From VSJD01 sp041653875 (GTDB taxonomy: Bacteria; Verrucomicrobiota; Kiritimatiellia; JAAZAB01): DNA of 64,000 bases. The notes beneath the pieces were generated by a model. It searched no databases. It was not told where the DNA came from and worked only from the letters and a program-made list of their open reading frames with translations. The position numbers and the translations under genes were made by a program. The stretch spans positions 1 through 64,000 of the forward strand of contig JBAZEM010000015.1 in NCBI GenBank assembly GCA_041653875.1, in the 5' to 3' direction. Below are positions 1-10,506 of this stretch, in pieces (the first letter of the stretch is position 1; every line of letters starts with the position of its first letter).

Positions 1-19
1 CTGATACAGATTGCAACAC

Positions 20-54
20 AAAAAAACGCCCGCGAGCAAAATACTCACGGGCGT
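20..54 (-). terminator. Rho-independent terminator downstream of tgt
   Basis: Read on the minus strand, an 11-base stem with one mismatch (26-36 against 44-54) and a 7-base loop is followed by a run of T (20-26). It lies about 170 bases beyond the tgt stop, with no gene seen between, so it most likely ends the tgt transcript. Confidence 0.7.
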
Positions 55-220
55 CATTATGGCCCGCCGCCGGTCGCCCTACCTGCGGCCGCTGGCCTCG
101 CTATCTCCCCACTGTCTGAATCGCAGTCGGAGCGTTTTTCGGAGGGTCAGGCCGGGGGCTACTTGTCTTTCTTCTTTTCCGGACTGTTGCCCGTCGACCT
201 GTTGTCCGGCGTCTGGTTCT

Positions 221-1333
<1,113 letters not shown>

Positions 1334-1719
1334 GCACGGAACGGTGTATCGGAGTATGGGTGCAAGGGAGCACAGGAGTGCCGAATATCGCTTTTTACCC
1401 CCATACACCCAAACGCCCTTACACCCAACCTTTTTTTTCGCTGGCAATTGACGGTTAATCGGGTAAGTTGCAACATATCGCTGGATTTGTCAAACACACC
1501 TGCATTCCCCCGGCAGGATGCAGGCGTGTTCTTGGTGCTTCGTTCCTTGTTATTCGTTATAACGCGGCACGGCCGTAATCAAACCGAGGCATGGATATGG
1601 GGCTGCGGCGACGGAGTCCCGTCGCCCTCCGAAAATGTTCTCCGCAAAAACATGCATGTTACGGATAGACAGTATTAACGAAGCACCAAGAACCAGGAAC
1701 AAAGAACGCCTTTTACGTT
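1334..1719. repeat. Intergenic region of nested inverted repeats
   Basis: No gene seen. Contents: a tandem-like motif around GGGTGTATGGG (1353-1425), also seen at 8091-8130; a hairpin with 13-base arms (AACACRCCTGCAT) at about 1492-1530; a palindrome of the GGCGACGG-NNN-CCGTCGCC family at 1606-1629; and a perfect 16-base inverted repeat (1529-1544 against 1677-1692) enclosing about 130 bases. Confidence 0.7.
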
Positions 1720-2553
1720 ATGACCTCCACCCAACTAAAAGTCAAACTATCCGACCATGGCGCGACCCTGATTGCTTTCCTGGCCAACCATCTAAAATTA
1801 TCCAATCACAAGGCCAAGGCCCTGCTTGATGCGCGCCGGGTCTTCGTGAACGGCCAACGGATTTGGATGGCCCGGCACCGGTTGGAGCCGGGTGACGGCG
1901 TGGAAATCCAGGATGGGTTTATCAAGGGTCCGGTGGTATCGCGCGAAGCGGTGTTATATGAGAGCGAGGATTATCTGATTGCCAACAAACCGGCCGGGAT
2001 GCTGGCCAATGGGCCGCAAAGTTTGGAGTCCGGCCTGCGCCGCCTGTTGGGCAATCCGGCGCTGATAGCCGTCCACCGGCTGGATCGGGACACATCCGGT
2101 TGTCTGTTGTTCGCCCGGCAGGCGCAAGCTGAGGCGCATATTCGCCCCCTATTCGTTCAGCATCGGATTCGCAAGATGTACCACGCCATCGTCGGCGGAT
2201 TTGTCGCCGAACCGGAACAGGAGATCACCCACCCCATTGACCATCGCAGCGCCCGGACACTGGTAAAGACCCTGGACGCCAACAAGCGCGCCAGTCATTT
2301 GCGGATCGAGCTTGAAACCGGGCGCACGCACCAGATCCGCCGGCATCTTGTGGCGATCGGCCATCCGCTCTTGGGCGATCAGCAGTATGCCACCCGCCGG
2401 GAGATCAGTCCCCAGGAACGCGCGATCCGGCGCCAGATGCTCCACGCCTATGAACTGGCCTTTCGTCATCCCGTGACCGGCAAGCCCGTGCATGCCAAGG
2501 CGCCCCTGCCGGACGATTTCACGGACTGCTTGCGGAAATTCGGATTGACCTGA
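1720..2553 (+). CDS. RluA-family RNA pseudouridine synthase
   Basis: Isomerises uridines in rRNA or tRNA to pseudouridine. The N-terminal ~65 residues form an S4 RNA-binding domain. The catalytic core has HRLDRDTSGCLLFAR, whose Asp is the family nucleophile, and ends with TGRTHQIRRHL and GHPLLGDQQY. The length of 277 residues is normal. RluC and RluD share this S4 plus RluA layout, but the target site cannot be read from sequence. The ATG at 1720 places the S4 domain correctly; no clear Shine-Dalgarno sequence precedes it. Confidence 0.93.
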   Translation: MTSTQLKVKLSDHGATLIAFLANHLKLSNHKAKALLDARRVFVNGQRIWMARHRLEPGDGVEIQDGFIKGPVVSREAVLYESEDYLIANKPAGMLANGPQSLESGLRRLLGNPALIAVHRLDRDTSGCLLFARQAQAEAHIRPLFVQHRIRKMYHAIVGGFVAEPEQEITHPIDHRSARTLVKTLDANKRASHLRIELETGRTHQIRRHLVAIGHPLLGDQQYATRREISPQERAIRRQMLHAYELAFRHPVTGKPVHAKAPLPDDFTDCLRKFGLT

Positions 2554-2590
2554 GCGGATAATTTCGCTGGATAGCACGTCCGAGCGTCGG

Positions 2591-2806
2591 TCAACGCGCC
2601 GTGGCATGGTTTCGGATGATGGGCAGAAGGGATCGAAGCGCTTCGTTCACACTACGGGAATTGTGAAACACTTTTGCCACTTCTGGATCAAGAATGGCAA
2701 TATTCGTTCCTTTGGCATACTCCCTGGCGTATTTGCCACGCACGCCTTGCGAGAAGTCATACTCCGCCTGCATATCCGCATCAGTGGATTTTTTATTTAT
2801 TTTCAT
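2591..2806 (-). CDS. Antitoxin of a BrnT-type toxin-antitoxin pair
   Basis: A 71-residue protein starting at MKINKKST. It contains a block reading RGKYAREYAKGTNIA then ILDPEVAKVF and NSRSVNEALRSLL, typical of small antitoxins found beside BrnT-like toxins. The segment LDPEVAKVFHNSRSVNEAL resembles a ribbon-helix-helix DNA-binding half-site. The start overlaps the toxin stop by 14 bases, the tight coupling expected of such a pair. An upstream in-frame start (2833) would lie entirely inside the toxin gene. Direct assignment to the BrnA family is not supported. Confidence 0.75.
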   Translation of the reverse strand: MKINKKSTDADMQAEYDFSQGVRGKYAREYAKGTNIAILDPEVAKVFHNSRSVNEALRSLLPIIRNHATAR

Positions 2807-3074
2807 AATTTCGTCGTTCCTGACGCGTTGCACGCCGAGCGCTTATGATTCTGGTTTTATTACCTCGGTCACAGTGCACGACCACGAGCAACTGATTACA
2901 ACCACTCAACCCAATTGTCACGAACCGTTGTTCGCGGAATAACGAATGTAAAGGATCGCAAATCGTGCGCGAAAGTGTGTCTTTGAACACCGTACTCGCT
3001 TCTTCAAATGCAACGCCATGCTTGCGCAGGTTTGATCCGGCCTTTTCTTGATCCCATTCAAACGCAAGTGACAT
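2793..3074 (-). CDS. brnT: BrnT-family toxin (RelE-like ribonuclease fold)
   Basis: A 93-residue protein with the BrnT signature: FEWDQEKAGSNLRKHGVAF at the N-terminus, FEEASTVFKD, a central strand RFVTIGLS, LLVVVHCD, and the C-terminal ISARRATRQERRNYE. Known BrnT proteins are mRNA-cleaving toxins neutralised by the protein encoded immediately downstream, which fits the overlapping gene at 2591-2806. The pair sits between an RluA gene and infA. Confidence 0.88.
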   Translation of the reverse strand: MSLAFEWDQEKAGSNLRKHGVAFEEASTVFKDTLSRTICDPLHSLFREQRFVTIGLSGCNQLLVVVHCDRGNKTRIISARRATRQERRNYENK

Positions 3075-3140
3075 CGGCGCTTATCCCATATCTTTTTGTG
3101 TTCCAACAGCATAGAGCCTGCCGCCAGAAACCTGGGCAGG

Positions 3141-3374
3141 CTATTTCTGCCGGAAGACGATTCGGCCTTTGGAGAGATCGTAGGGGGAGATTTCGATCGT
3201 GACCTTGTCGCCGGTGGAAATCTTGATGAAATGCTTGCGCATCTTGCCGGAAATATGCGCCAGGATTTCGCCGCCGGTCTGAAGCTTTACCCGGTACATC
3301 GTCGCCGGCAAAACCTTGACCACAACGCCATCCGCGCGGATGACCTCTTCTTTTTGACTGGATGCGTCTGCCAT
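3141..3374 (-). CDS. infA: Translation initiation factor IF-1
   Basis: A 77-residue single S1/OB-fold protein that binds the ribosomal A site during initiation. The family pattern is intact: EEVIRADGVVVKVLPATMYRV, GGEILAHISGKMRKHFIKI, GDKVTIEISPYDLSKGRIVFR. A six-residue N-terminal extension (MADASS) precedes the usual start. The gene is monocistronic here, with a repeat-rich region upstream. Confidence 0.96.
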   Translation of the reverse strand: MADASSQKEEVIRADGVVVKVLPATMYRVKLQTGGEILAHISGKMRKHFIKISTGDKVTIEISPYDLSKGRIVFRQK

Positions 3375-3773
3375 ATAAGAATTGTCCTTTATTCCCGCTT
3401 ATTCGCCAATACGCGAGCTATTCTGACAAAAAAGCGCGCGGATACAAGCATTATTCTTCGGGCTTGCATTCACAACCAGCGTTGCCATAATCACCGGCGT
3501 TTTTTTATGTATCGGATTAGGCCGCCAAAGGTGCGCAACTATTTCATGTAGAGCCGACTTTACGTCGATTATTCATGTAGAGCCGACTTTATGTCGGCTA
3601 TCATAGCCGGTATAAAACCGGCTCTACATGGATGTTCCGCCGTAGGATCCGCCTCTGGCGGAAAATTTCTTGGCATTAAGTTAGGCCCCGATGAGGGGCG
3701 ATGGTCGCCTCAATCGGAAATCGGCAATCAGAAGCCGGAAATTGGTGACCGAAGCGAAGCGGAGGTTAACCCC
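3375..3773. repeat. Intergenic palindromic repeats upstream of top6B
   Basis: No gene seen. From 3546 to 3630 there are two direct copies of TAGAGCCGACTTTAYGTCG, followed by an inverted partner around TAGCCGGTATAAAACCGGC, which can fold into a long hairpin. The same family occurs at 15733-15797. At 3636-3662 is a degenerate double hairpin of the TCCGCC-NNN-GGCGGA family that also interrupts tRNA copies elsewhere in this window. A GGAGG at 3761-3765 is the ribosome binding site of top6B. Confidence 0.7.
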
Positions 3774-5534
3774 ATGGCGCACCCCAAGCAAACCCTGGCG
3801 ACGGCCGAAAGCATGGCCCATAGTCAGCGGGAAATCGCCGTCTCCGAGTTTTTTTTAAAGAATCGCCACCTGCTCGGCTTCGACAATCCGCGCAAGGCCT
3901 TGCTCACGACCGTCAAGGAGGCGGTGGATAATTCTTTGGATGCCTGCGACGAGGCCGGCATCCTGCCTGAAATCAGCGTGGAGATAACACAAACCGGCGC
4001 GCGCCGGTTCCGCGTCACGGTACTGGATAACGGTCCGGGCATTGTCCGCGCCCAGATCCCGAAAATTTTCGCCAAATTGCTCTACGGTTCCAAGTTCCAC
4101 CGCCTGCGCATGTCGCGCGGCCAGCAGGGCATCGGCATCAGCGCGGCCGGCATGTACGGCCAGCTCACCACGGGCACCGCCACGATCATTCAGTCCAAAA
4201 TCAAGAGCGGCAAGACCGCCCATCATATCGAAGTCCAGATCGACACCCGCGCCAACAGGCCGACGATCCTGAAAGACGAGGAACTGGACTGGCGCCCCCT
4301 GTTTTTTACGACCGACAAGGACGGCGTGACGCAACTGAGCAAGGAATATGCGCACGGCACGTGCGTCTCAATCGAAATGGAGGCGGCCTATATCCGCGGC
4401 AAACTCTCGGCGGACGAATACCTTAAACAATGCGCGATCGTGAATCCGCACCTGTGCCTGCATTACCGCATCGCTGTGCTCGAAACCGCCGGCGCGTCCG
4501 CCGCCGCCGATGTGACCCCAGCCACCGTCAATGGCAAAGGACCAGGAACAGAAACCCCGATTGCCGACAAAAAGGCGGCGGAGACCGCCGGTGCGGCCGT
4601 TGCCGCCTGGATCACCTTCGAGCGCGGAACGCGCGATCTGCCAAAACAGCCCCTGGAAATCAAGCCGCATCCTCACGGCGTCGAACTGGGCATGCTGATG
4701 CAAATGCTTAAGGATACCACGTCCAAGACGCTAAAGGCGGCGCTGGCCAACGATTTTTCGCGCGTCAGCGCCCGCGCGGCGGAGGAAATCTGCCGGCGCG
4801 CCGCTTTGGATCCCAAGGCGCGCCCGGCCCACATCGCCCACCGCGAAAGCGAAGCCCTTTTCAAGGCCATCGGCGAGGCCAAGCTGATGCGGCCGCCGAC
4901 CGATTGCCTCTCGCCCATCGGCGAGGAACAGATTCTGGCCGGGCTGAAGAAGGAAATCGCCGCGGATTTTTACACGGCCGTGACGCGCAGTCCGGAAGTC
5001 TATCGCGGCAATCCGTTCCAGATCGAGGTCGGCATCGCCTACGCCAAACCGGACGCGGCGCAGGACGTTTCCACCGATGATCCCGTGCGGGTACTGCGGT
5101 TTGCCAACAAGGTTCCCCTGCTCTACATGAGCGGCGCCTGCGCCATGACCAGGGCCGTGACCGGCGTCAACTGGAAGAGCTACGGCCTGGCCCAGCCGCG
5201 CGATGCCGTGCCGCTGGGTCCGGCGGTCATCCTGATCCATATCGCCAGCGTGTGGGTGCCGTTCACCAGCGAAAGCAAGGAAGCCATCGCCCATTACCCG
5301 GAGATCATCCGCGAAATGACCTTTGCGTTCCAGGAGTGCGGCCGGCGGCTCGCCGTGTTCCTGAGCCGGCGCCGGCGCCAGGCCGAACTGGAGCGCAAGC
5401 GCAATTTCATCGAGATGTACCTGCCGCACCTGGCGCTGGGCCTGCGCGAGATCCTGGCGCTCGACGAGAAGCAGGAAACGCAGATTGTCGGCAAACTCCA
5501 CAAAATGCTGGAACGCACGCACCTGGAAGCGTGA
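3774..5534 (+). CDS. top6B: DNA topoisomerase VI subunit B (ATPase)
   Basis: ATP-binding subunit of a type IIB topoisomerase, which passes one DNA duplex through a double-strand break. The GHKL ATPase motifs are VKEAVDNSLDAC (Mg-binding Asn), DNGPGI, and GQQGIGISAAGMYGQLTTG (ATP lid). A helix-two-turn-helix segment is suggested by AEEICRRAALDPKARP, and the transducer-domain Lys is probably in FTSESKEAIAHY. An Ala/Pro-rich linker of about 40 residues (roughly 240-280) separates the ATPase part from the rest. The ATG at 3774 has GGAGG 8 bases upstream and gives 586 residues; starting at 3591 would translate a repeat. top6A follows 238 bases downstream on the same strand. Confidence 0.93.
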   Translation: MAHPKQTLATAESMAHSQREIAVSEFFLKNRHLLGFDNPRKALLTTVKEAVDNSLDACDEAGILPEISVEITQTGARRFRVTVLDNGPGIVRAQIPKIFAKLLYGSKFHRLRMSRGQQGIGISAAGMYGQLTTGTATIIQSKIKSGKTAHHIEVQIDTRANRPTILKDEELDWRPLFFTTDKDGVTQLSKEYAHGTCVSIEMEAAYIRGKLSADEYLKQCAIVNPHLCLHYRIAVLETAGASAAADVTPATVNGKGPGTETPIADKKAAETAGAAVAAWITFERGTRDLPKQPLEIKPHPHGVELGMLMQMLKDTTSKTLKAALANDFSRVSARAAEEICRRAALDPKARPAHIAHRESEALFKAIGEAKLMRPPTDCLSPIGEEQILAGLKKEIAADFYTAVTRSPEVYRGNPFQIEVGIAYAKPDAAQDVSTDDPVRVLRFANKVPLLYMSGACAMTRAVTGVNWKSYGLAQPRDAVPLGPAVILIHIASVWVPFTSESKEAIAHYPEIIREMTFAFQECGRRLAVFLSRRRRQAELERKRNFIEMYLPHLALGLREILALDEKQETQIVGKLHKMLERTHLEA

Positions 5535-5772
5535 AGAAATGAAGAATGCAGAATGTAGAATGACAAAGCCGGCGACCTGAATTCATGCATAGGAATCTCA
5601 GTTTTTTGTAGCCGCGAGACGAAAGGCTCGCGTGATTGGCCGGAAACGCCAGGCTTCGCCGGAGCGCTTCGCCCAGGCGAGTCGGCCTAAACGTCCGACG
5701 GCTACAGCAAGAATCGCCCCGCTGCGGATCCCAGTTCAATTCTGCATTTCATCAACTTTGACAAGGAACCCC
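5535..5772. repeat. Repeat-filled spacer between top6B and top6A
   Basis: Holds a short GAATGCAGAATGTAGAATG run directly after the top6B stop, and a GTAGCCGCGAG ... GGCTCGCG hairpin family (5610-5720) that recurs at 29753-29803 before the GPP34 gene. No gene seen. Confidence 0.6.
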
Positions 5773-6924
5773 ATGACAAAAAAAAACCAGAACCTGTCAA
5801 GGCCCAAGCCCGCCGCTCCGGCGACGGTGACCCGGAAATATGCCGCCGGCAAAATCGTCGGCGTGGCCCAGGAGGTTTACTGCGACATCATCCGCAAAAA
5901 CGCGCGCCCCACGATGCGTTTCCCCATCCGCTCGTTGAGCAACGTGAAGTACGATCCCAAGAAAGGCCATTTCGAGATTCTCAAGAAAGTGGCCACGCGC
6001 ACACTCTCCTACAACACGGTTAAAACGTTTGCCCAGTCCATGCGCTTGATGGCCACGACCAAGAAGGATCTCTTGGACAAAGACGATATCGCGGGCAAGC
6101 GCGAGATTTATTACAACAGCAAAAGCTGGGGCGAATGCCGGTTCGACGAACAGCCCGAAAGCGATTCCCTGCTGGACGACATGGAAGCCATGCTGGGGAT
6201 CAATCGGGAACAGCTGGGCTATATCCCCGAGGAACGCGGCGGCGAAGTTACCGGCCCGGTCACGGTGATCGACCGCGATCCCGGCACGGGCGGCGATATC
6301 CGCATCAACTGCGAGAAGCTGGGCACGGGCGCCTGGAGCATTCCATCGCAGGTCGAGCACCTGCGCTTCGAATCGAAGGCCAAATTCATCCTGGCGATCG
6401 AAACGGCCTCGCTTTTCCAGCGGCTCGTCCACCACCGTTATTACGAGCGCGCCAATTGCGTCCTGGTTTCAATGAGCGGCGTGCCCACGCGCGCCTGCCG
6501 GCGTTTTATCCGGCGTTTGTCGGACGACAAGGATCTGCCGGTGTTCGCCTTTACCGACGGCGACCCCTACGGTTACTGCAACATTTACCGGACGCTGAAA
6601 GTCGGCTCCGGTCAGGCCGCGCACATCAATCAGTTCTTTTGTGTGCCGCGCGCCCATTATTTGGGCGTGACGCCGCAGGACATTCTGGACTACGACCTCG
6701 AAGACGCCACCCATCCGCTGGAGGAAAACGACGTCAAACGCGCCAAGGACGCCTTGAAAAACGACCCCTTCATCAGACATTACAAGGAATGGCAGGCGGC
6801 CCTCAACCAGATGTTGACCATGGGAGTGCGCATCGAACAGCAGGCCTTCGCCAAGCACGGGCTGAACTACGTCTTGGAAAAATACCTGCCGGACAAGTTC
6901 AAAAAAGGCAGGTTTCTTCCTTAG
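5773..6924 (+). CDS. top6A: DNA topoisomerase VI subunit A (Spo11-like)
   Basis: Catalytic DNA-cleaving subunit, homologous to eukaryotic Spo11. The winged-helix domain contains REIYYNSKSWG at residues 110-120. By analogy with Spo11 the second Tyr (114) is the one that attacks DNA. The Toprim domain shows LAIETASLFQRL (catalytic Glu) and FTDGDPYGY (metal-binding DxD). The length of 383 residues is normal. I chose the ATG at 5773 because the upstream in-frame extension translates the intergenic repeat. With top6B it forms a complete heterotetrameric enzyme, which is uncommon in bacteria. Confidence 0.94.
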   Translation: MTKKNQNLSRPKPAAPATVTRKYAAGKIVGVAQEVYCDIIRKNARPTMRFPIRSLSNVKYDPKKGHFEILKKVATRTLSYNTVKTFAQSMRLMATTKKDLLDKDDIAGKREIYYNSKSWGECRFDEQPESDSLLDDMEAMLGINREQLGYIPEERGGEVTGPVTVIDRDPGTGGDIRINCEKLGTGAWSIPSQVEHLRFESKAKFILAIETASLFQRLVHHRYYERANCVLVSMSGVPTRACRRFIRRLSDDKDLPVFAFTDGDPYGYCNIYRTLKVGSGQAAHINQFFCVPRAHYLGVTPQDILDYDLEDATHPLEENDVKRAKDALKNDPFIRHYKEWQAALNQMLTMGVRIEQQAFAKHGLNYVLEKYLPDKFKKGRFLP

Positions 6925-7046
6925 ATATCGATCCGATCGAATTTTTGTCCCAGGCGTTTCCGGTATTCAGCAATGATGGCGGGGATCAGGGACACGCTCA
7001 CGGCGACAAGGCGCCTCGTGCCGTTCGTGAACAATAGATTGCGCGT

Positions 7047-8090
7047 TTATTCAGCCGCGCCAAGCTCCAGATTCGGGCAGGCGTCCAGCGCCCAGGCGGC
7101 CTCGCCCGTGACGCCCTGCCCGATGCCCGCCAGGCCGGCCACCATCGCGGCGTTATCCGCGCAATGCGCGGCCTCCGGCAGCAGGAGCCTGACCTGCAAT
7201 CCGGCGGCCATCTCGATCAGCCGGGCGCGTAAGCGGCGATTCAACGAAACGCCTCCGGCCACCGCCAGCGTCCGTACCCGTTCACGTTGGAGCGCCCGCT
7301 TGGTCCCGCGCACCAGGACATCCACAATGGCTTCCTGATAGCCCGCGGCCACATCTTCCAAAACCGGCGGACGGACGGCTTCGGGATGGTCGCGCAGGTA
7401 ATACAGCAACGAAGTTTTCAATCCACTGAAGCTGAAACACAATTCCGGCGCCAATCCCTCCGCAAAGTCGGCTTTCAAGGCGCGGGTTCGCGGAAAGGCA
7501 ATGCGGACGGCGTCGCCAAGCGCGCTGACGCGATCGATCGCCGGGCCGCCGGGATACTCAAGGCCCAGAAGCTTGGCGCCCTTGTCGAAAGCCTCGCCGG
7601 CGGCATCGTCGATGGTCTGGCCCAGGCGCCGGTATTGCCCGGGCGCATCCACGCGCACCAGGCAGGTATGACCACCGGAAACGATGAGCGCCACCAGCGG
7701 GCAGGATTCGGCATAGCGCGGGGCATTGCGCGCCAGAAAAACCGAATACAGGTGGGCCTCCAGGTGATTAATGCCGATCAGGGGAATGTTCAGACGCAGG
7801 GCCAGCGCCTTTGCCGCGGAAAGTCCCACCAGCAGGGAACTGGCCAATCCCGGCCCGTAGGTCACAGCCACGGCCTGCAAGCGAGGCCATTCCAGGGCGG
7901 CCATGGCCTCATCGAGCAACTGCGGCAGGTGTTCGACGTGCTGGCGGGAGGCTATTTCCGGGACCACCCCGCCATGCGGACGATGCAAGGCCACCTGGCT
8001 GAACACCGCGCTGGAAAGCACCGTGCCGCCATCGGCCACCACGGCGGCGGCGGTTTCGTCACAGGAGGTTTCGATGCCCAGGACATTCAT
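7047..8090 (-). CDS. tsaD: tRNA N6-adenosine threonylcarbamoyltransferase (TsaD)
   Basis: Transfers the threonylcarbamoyl group to A37 of ANN-decoding tRNAs, working with TsaB and TsaE, neither of which is in this window. Visible signatures: LGIETSCDETAAAVV at the N-terminus, HLEAHLYS (metal-binding His pair), VSGGHTCLV, DDAAGEAFDKGAKLLGL, and FSFSGLKTSLLY. Starting at MNVLGIETS (8090) gives 347 residues. The longer frame would translate a repeat motif resembling that before tgt. Confidence 0.96.
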   Translation of the reverse strand: MNVLGIETSCDETAAAVVADGGTVLSSAVFSQVALHRPHGGVVPEIASRQHVEHLPQLLDEAMAALEWPRLQAVAVTYGPGLASSLLVGLSAAKALALRLNIPLIGINHLEAHLYSVFLARNAPRYAESCPLVALIVSGGHTCLVRVDAPGQYRRLGQTIDDAAGEAFDKGAKLLGLEYPGGPAIDRVSALGDAVRIAFPRTRALKADFAEGLAPELCFSFSGLKTSLLYYLRDHPEAVRPPVLEDVAAGYQEAIVDVLVRGTKRALQRERVRTLAVAGGVSLNRRLRARLIEMAAGLQVRLLLPEAAHCADNAAMVAGLAGIGQGVTGEAAWALDACPNLELGAAE

Positions 8091-8195
8091 AAGGCGTATG
8101 GGTGTATGAGAGTAAGGGAGTATGGGCGTTAACCTGAACACCGTCGGAAACAAGCAGTCCAGGGTTGTACGCAAGCGCGTATCGGATGAAGCACG

Positions 8196-9515
8196 TTATG
8201 GATGCTTGGCATATTGCGGGGACTGAACGGCGCGGGCTTGAAACAGGCGAATGCCTTTCAGCACATCCATGGCGCGCTCCAACTGGGTGTCGGTCGCATG
8301 TTCGAGGTCAAGCTTGATGTCATCCTTTTTGTCGGCGTCGCCCAACTCTTCGCGCGAGCGCTTGATCTGGACTTTCTGCCATTGCTCAGCCGACATTGGA
8401 ATCACGACATCCGGCTCGATGCCTTTTTCGTGGATCATGCGGCCGCTGGGCGTGTAATACTTGGCCGTGGTCAGGCGGATGGCCGAACCGTCTTCCAGCG
8501 GCTGGATGCTCTGGACGGAGCCCTTGCCGAAAGTTTTTTCGCCGATCAAGATCGCCCGGCGGTGATCCTGCAAGGCGCCGGCCACGATTTCCGAGGCGCT
8601 CGCGCTCCCGCCATTGACCAGCACGACGATGGGATAATCGAGATAATGGACCTTGCCCTTGGCTTCATATTCGGACTGGACGCCCACCCCCAGACGCCCC
8701 TTGGTGGACACGATCTTGGCCCCGCGCTTTAAAAATTTCTGACTGACATCCACGGCCGAGACCAGCAAGCCGCCGGGGTTGTTGCGCAAATCCAAAATCA
8801 GGGCATCCATGCCCTTGGCCGTCAACTCGTCCAAGGCCTTTTGCAAGGTGTCGGCCGTCGGCTCGTTGAACTGGACGATGCGCACGTAACCGATGTGGTC
8901 GTCCAGGATGGCCGCGCCCTTGACGCTCTCCACCTTGATGATGGCGCGCACGATTTCAATTTCCTTGACCTCCTGGGGTTTGATGCGCAGGATTTTGACC
9001 TTCACCTTCGTGCCGGGCTCGCCGCGCATTTTACGGACCGCCTCCTGCAGGGAAATGGTCTCGGTGGATGCGCCGTCAATGGCCATGATCTTGTCGCCAT
9101 GCATGATCCCGGCCCGGAAGGCGGGCGTGTCTTCCATGGGCGCGATGACGGTCAGGACGCCGTCGCGCATGCCGATGATAATGCCCAGTCCGCCGAATTC
9201 GCCGGCGGTATCGTTCTTCATGTCGGAATACATTTCCGGTTCCATGAACTGGCTGTGGGGATCCAGCGACTGGAGCATGCCGCGCAGCGCGCCGTATAAA
9301 AGATCCTTGTACTGCGTTTTATCCTCGTCCACGTAATTCTGGCGGATCAGCATCATCACTTCCGTCAGCAACTGCATCTTTTCGAAGGCCACCGAGTCGG
9401 TGTCGTTAGTCACATCCGCGCGGGAGGCGATCCTGGCGCCCACCACCAGGTTGACGCCCAGCAACAGCACCCCGACCAGCAGCAGAAAGCGCCGCCCGAT
9501 AATCGATGCCGACAT
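8196..9515 (-). CDS. C-terminal processing protease, S41 family (CtpA-like)
   Basis: Periplasmic serine protease of the tail-specific type. An N-terminal signal anchor (about residues 8-27, RRFLLLVGVLLLGVNLVVG) is followed by a PDZ domain (around FGGLGIIIGMRDG to KVKVKILR) and the S41 core. The catalytic Ser lies in GGSASASEIVAGAL and the catalytic Lys in GEKTFGKGSVQ, the standard Ser-Lys dyad. The length of 439 residues is typical. It is transcribed divergently from mutM, with 160 bases between the two starts. Confidence 0.95.
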   Translation of the reverse strand: MSASIIGRRFLLLVGVLLLGVNLVVGARIASRADVTNDTDSVAFEKMQLLTEVMMLIRQNYVDEDKTQYKDLLYGALRGMLQSLDPHSQFMEPEMYSDMKNDTAGEFGGLGIIIGMRDGVLTVIAPMEDTPAFRAGIMHGDKIMAIDGASTETISLQEAVRKMRGEPGTKVKVKILRIKPQEVKEIEIVRAIIKVESVKGAAILDDHIGYVRIVQFNEPTADTLQKALDELTAKGMDALILDLRNNPGGLLVSAVDVSQKFLKRGAKIVSTKGRLGVGVQSEYEAKGKVHYLDYPIVVLVNGGSASASEIVAGALQDHRRAILIGEKTFGKGSVQSIQPLEDGSAIRLTTAKYYTPSGRMIHEKGIEPDVVIPMSAEQWQKVQIKRSREELGDADKKDDIKLDLEHATDTQLERAMDVLKGIRLFQARAVQSPQYAKHP

Positions 9516-9675
9516 AAAACATATCTCCTGGATAGGAATCGCCCTGATTTGAAAATGCGTGAAACGTGGTTACTGTATCCGAAGCATGCTGGAATGGCAA
9601 TGCGAATTAATTGCCGATTAATCGGCGCGGATTTTGGTGTTGCGCCAAAACTCAATCCGTTTATAGTGCATCATT

Positions 9676-10506
9676 ATGCCGGAATTACCTGAAGTCGAGA
9701 CCGTGGTTTGCGAGTTGCGCGCGGGCGGCCTGGTTGGCCGCGTCATTGACCAGGCGCGCGTTTTTTGGAAGCCGCTGATTGCGCCGCTGCAGCCTTCCGT
9801 ATTCGCGGCGCGCCTGAAAGGCCGGCGCGTGCAATCCATCCGGCGGCGCGCCAAGTACATCGTTCTCGCGCTTTCGGACGGCGACACGCTCTTGATTCAT
9901 CTGCGCATGACCGGCCAGTTGAGCCTGGCTCATGCGCGCGCGCCGCGCGACCGGCATCAGCATATCGTCCTGCGCTTGGATGACGGCCGCGAACTGCGCT
10001 ATCGGGACACGCGCAAATTCGGGCGCTGGCGGTTGACGCGCGCGCCGGAAGCAATTTTGGGACGCCTGGGTCCGGAACCGCTTTCGGAACATTTCGACCT
10101 GAAGGAATTTGTCGGCCGCCTGTGCGCGAGGCGGCGGCAATTAAAGCCCCTGCTTCTGGATCAAACGTTCATAGCCGGTATCGGCAACATCTATGCCGAC
10201 GAGGCGCTCTGGACTGCGCGCTTGCATCCCGGGCGCGTCGCCGCCACACTCAGCGCGGCGGAAGCCCGCCGCCTGCATGGCGCCATTCGCCATGTTTTGC
10301 GCCGCGGCATCCGGAATCGGGGGACAACACTGGGAGATGGCCAGTCGAATTTCAAACGGCCCGGCGGCAAGCGCGGACGGAACCAGGAAGGGTTGAACGT
10401 TTTCCGGCGAACGGGTCGGCCCTGTTTGCGCTGCGGCCAACCGATCCGCCGGATCGTCATCGGTCAGCGCGCCACCCATCTTTGTTCCCATTGCCAGCCG
10501 TTGTAA
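9676..10506 (+). CDS. mutM: Formamidopyrimidine-DNA glycosylase (Fpg/MutM)
   Basis: Bifunctional glycosylase/AP lyase that removes 8-oxoguanine and ring-opened purines. The N-terminus MPELPEVET gives the catalytic Pro2 and Glu3. The helix-two-turn-helix region has LLLDQTFIAGIGNIYADEALW. The C-terminal zinc finger is CLRCGQPIRR ... CSHCQ. 276 residues, full length. Confidence 0.96.
   Translation: MPELPEVETVVCELRAGGLVGRVIDQARVFWKPLIAPLQPSVFAARLKGRRVQSIRRRAKYIVLALSDGDTLLIHLRMTGQLSLAHARAPRDRHQHIVLRLDDGRELRYRDTRKFGRWRLTRAPEAILGRLGPEPLSEHFDLKEFVGRLCARRRQLKPLLLDQTFIAGIGNIYADEALWTARLHPGRVAATLSAAEARRLHGAIRHVLRRGIRNRGTTLGDGQSNFKRPGGKRGRNQEGLNVFRRTGRPCLRCGQPIRRIVIGQRATHLCSHCQPL

Noticed and set aside
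1334..1447. N-terminal extension of Tgt from the ATG at 1447
   Set aside because: The 38 extra residues are encoded by an intergenic repeat and do not match the family, which starts around NTSFNILRTDP.
4731..5522. 263-residue minus-strand frame inside top6B
   Set aside because: It is antisense to a clear topoisomerase VI gene and its composition (His, Gln and Gly rich) is that of a shadow frame.
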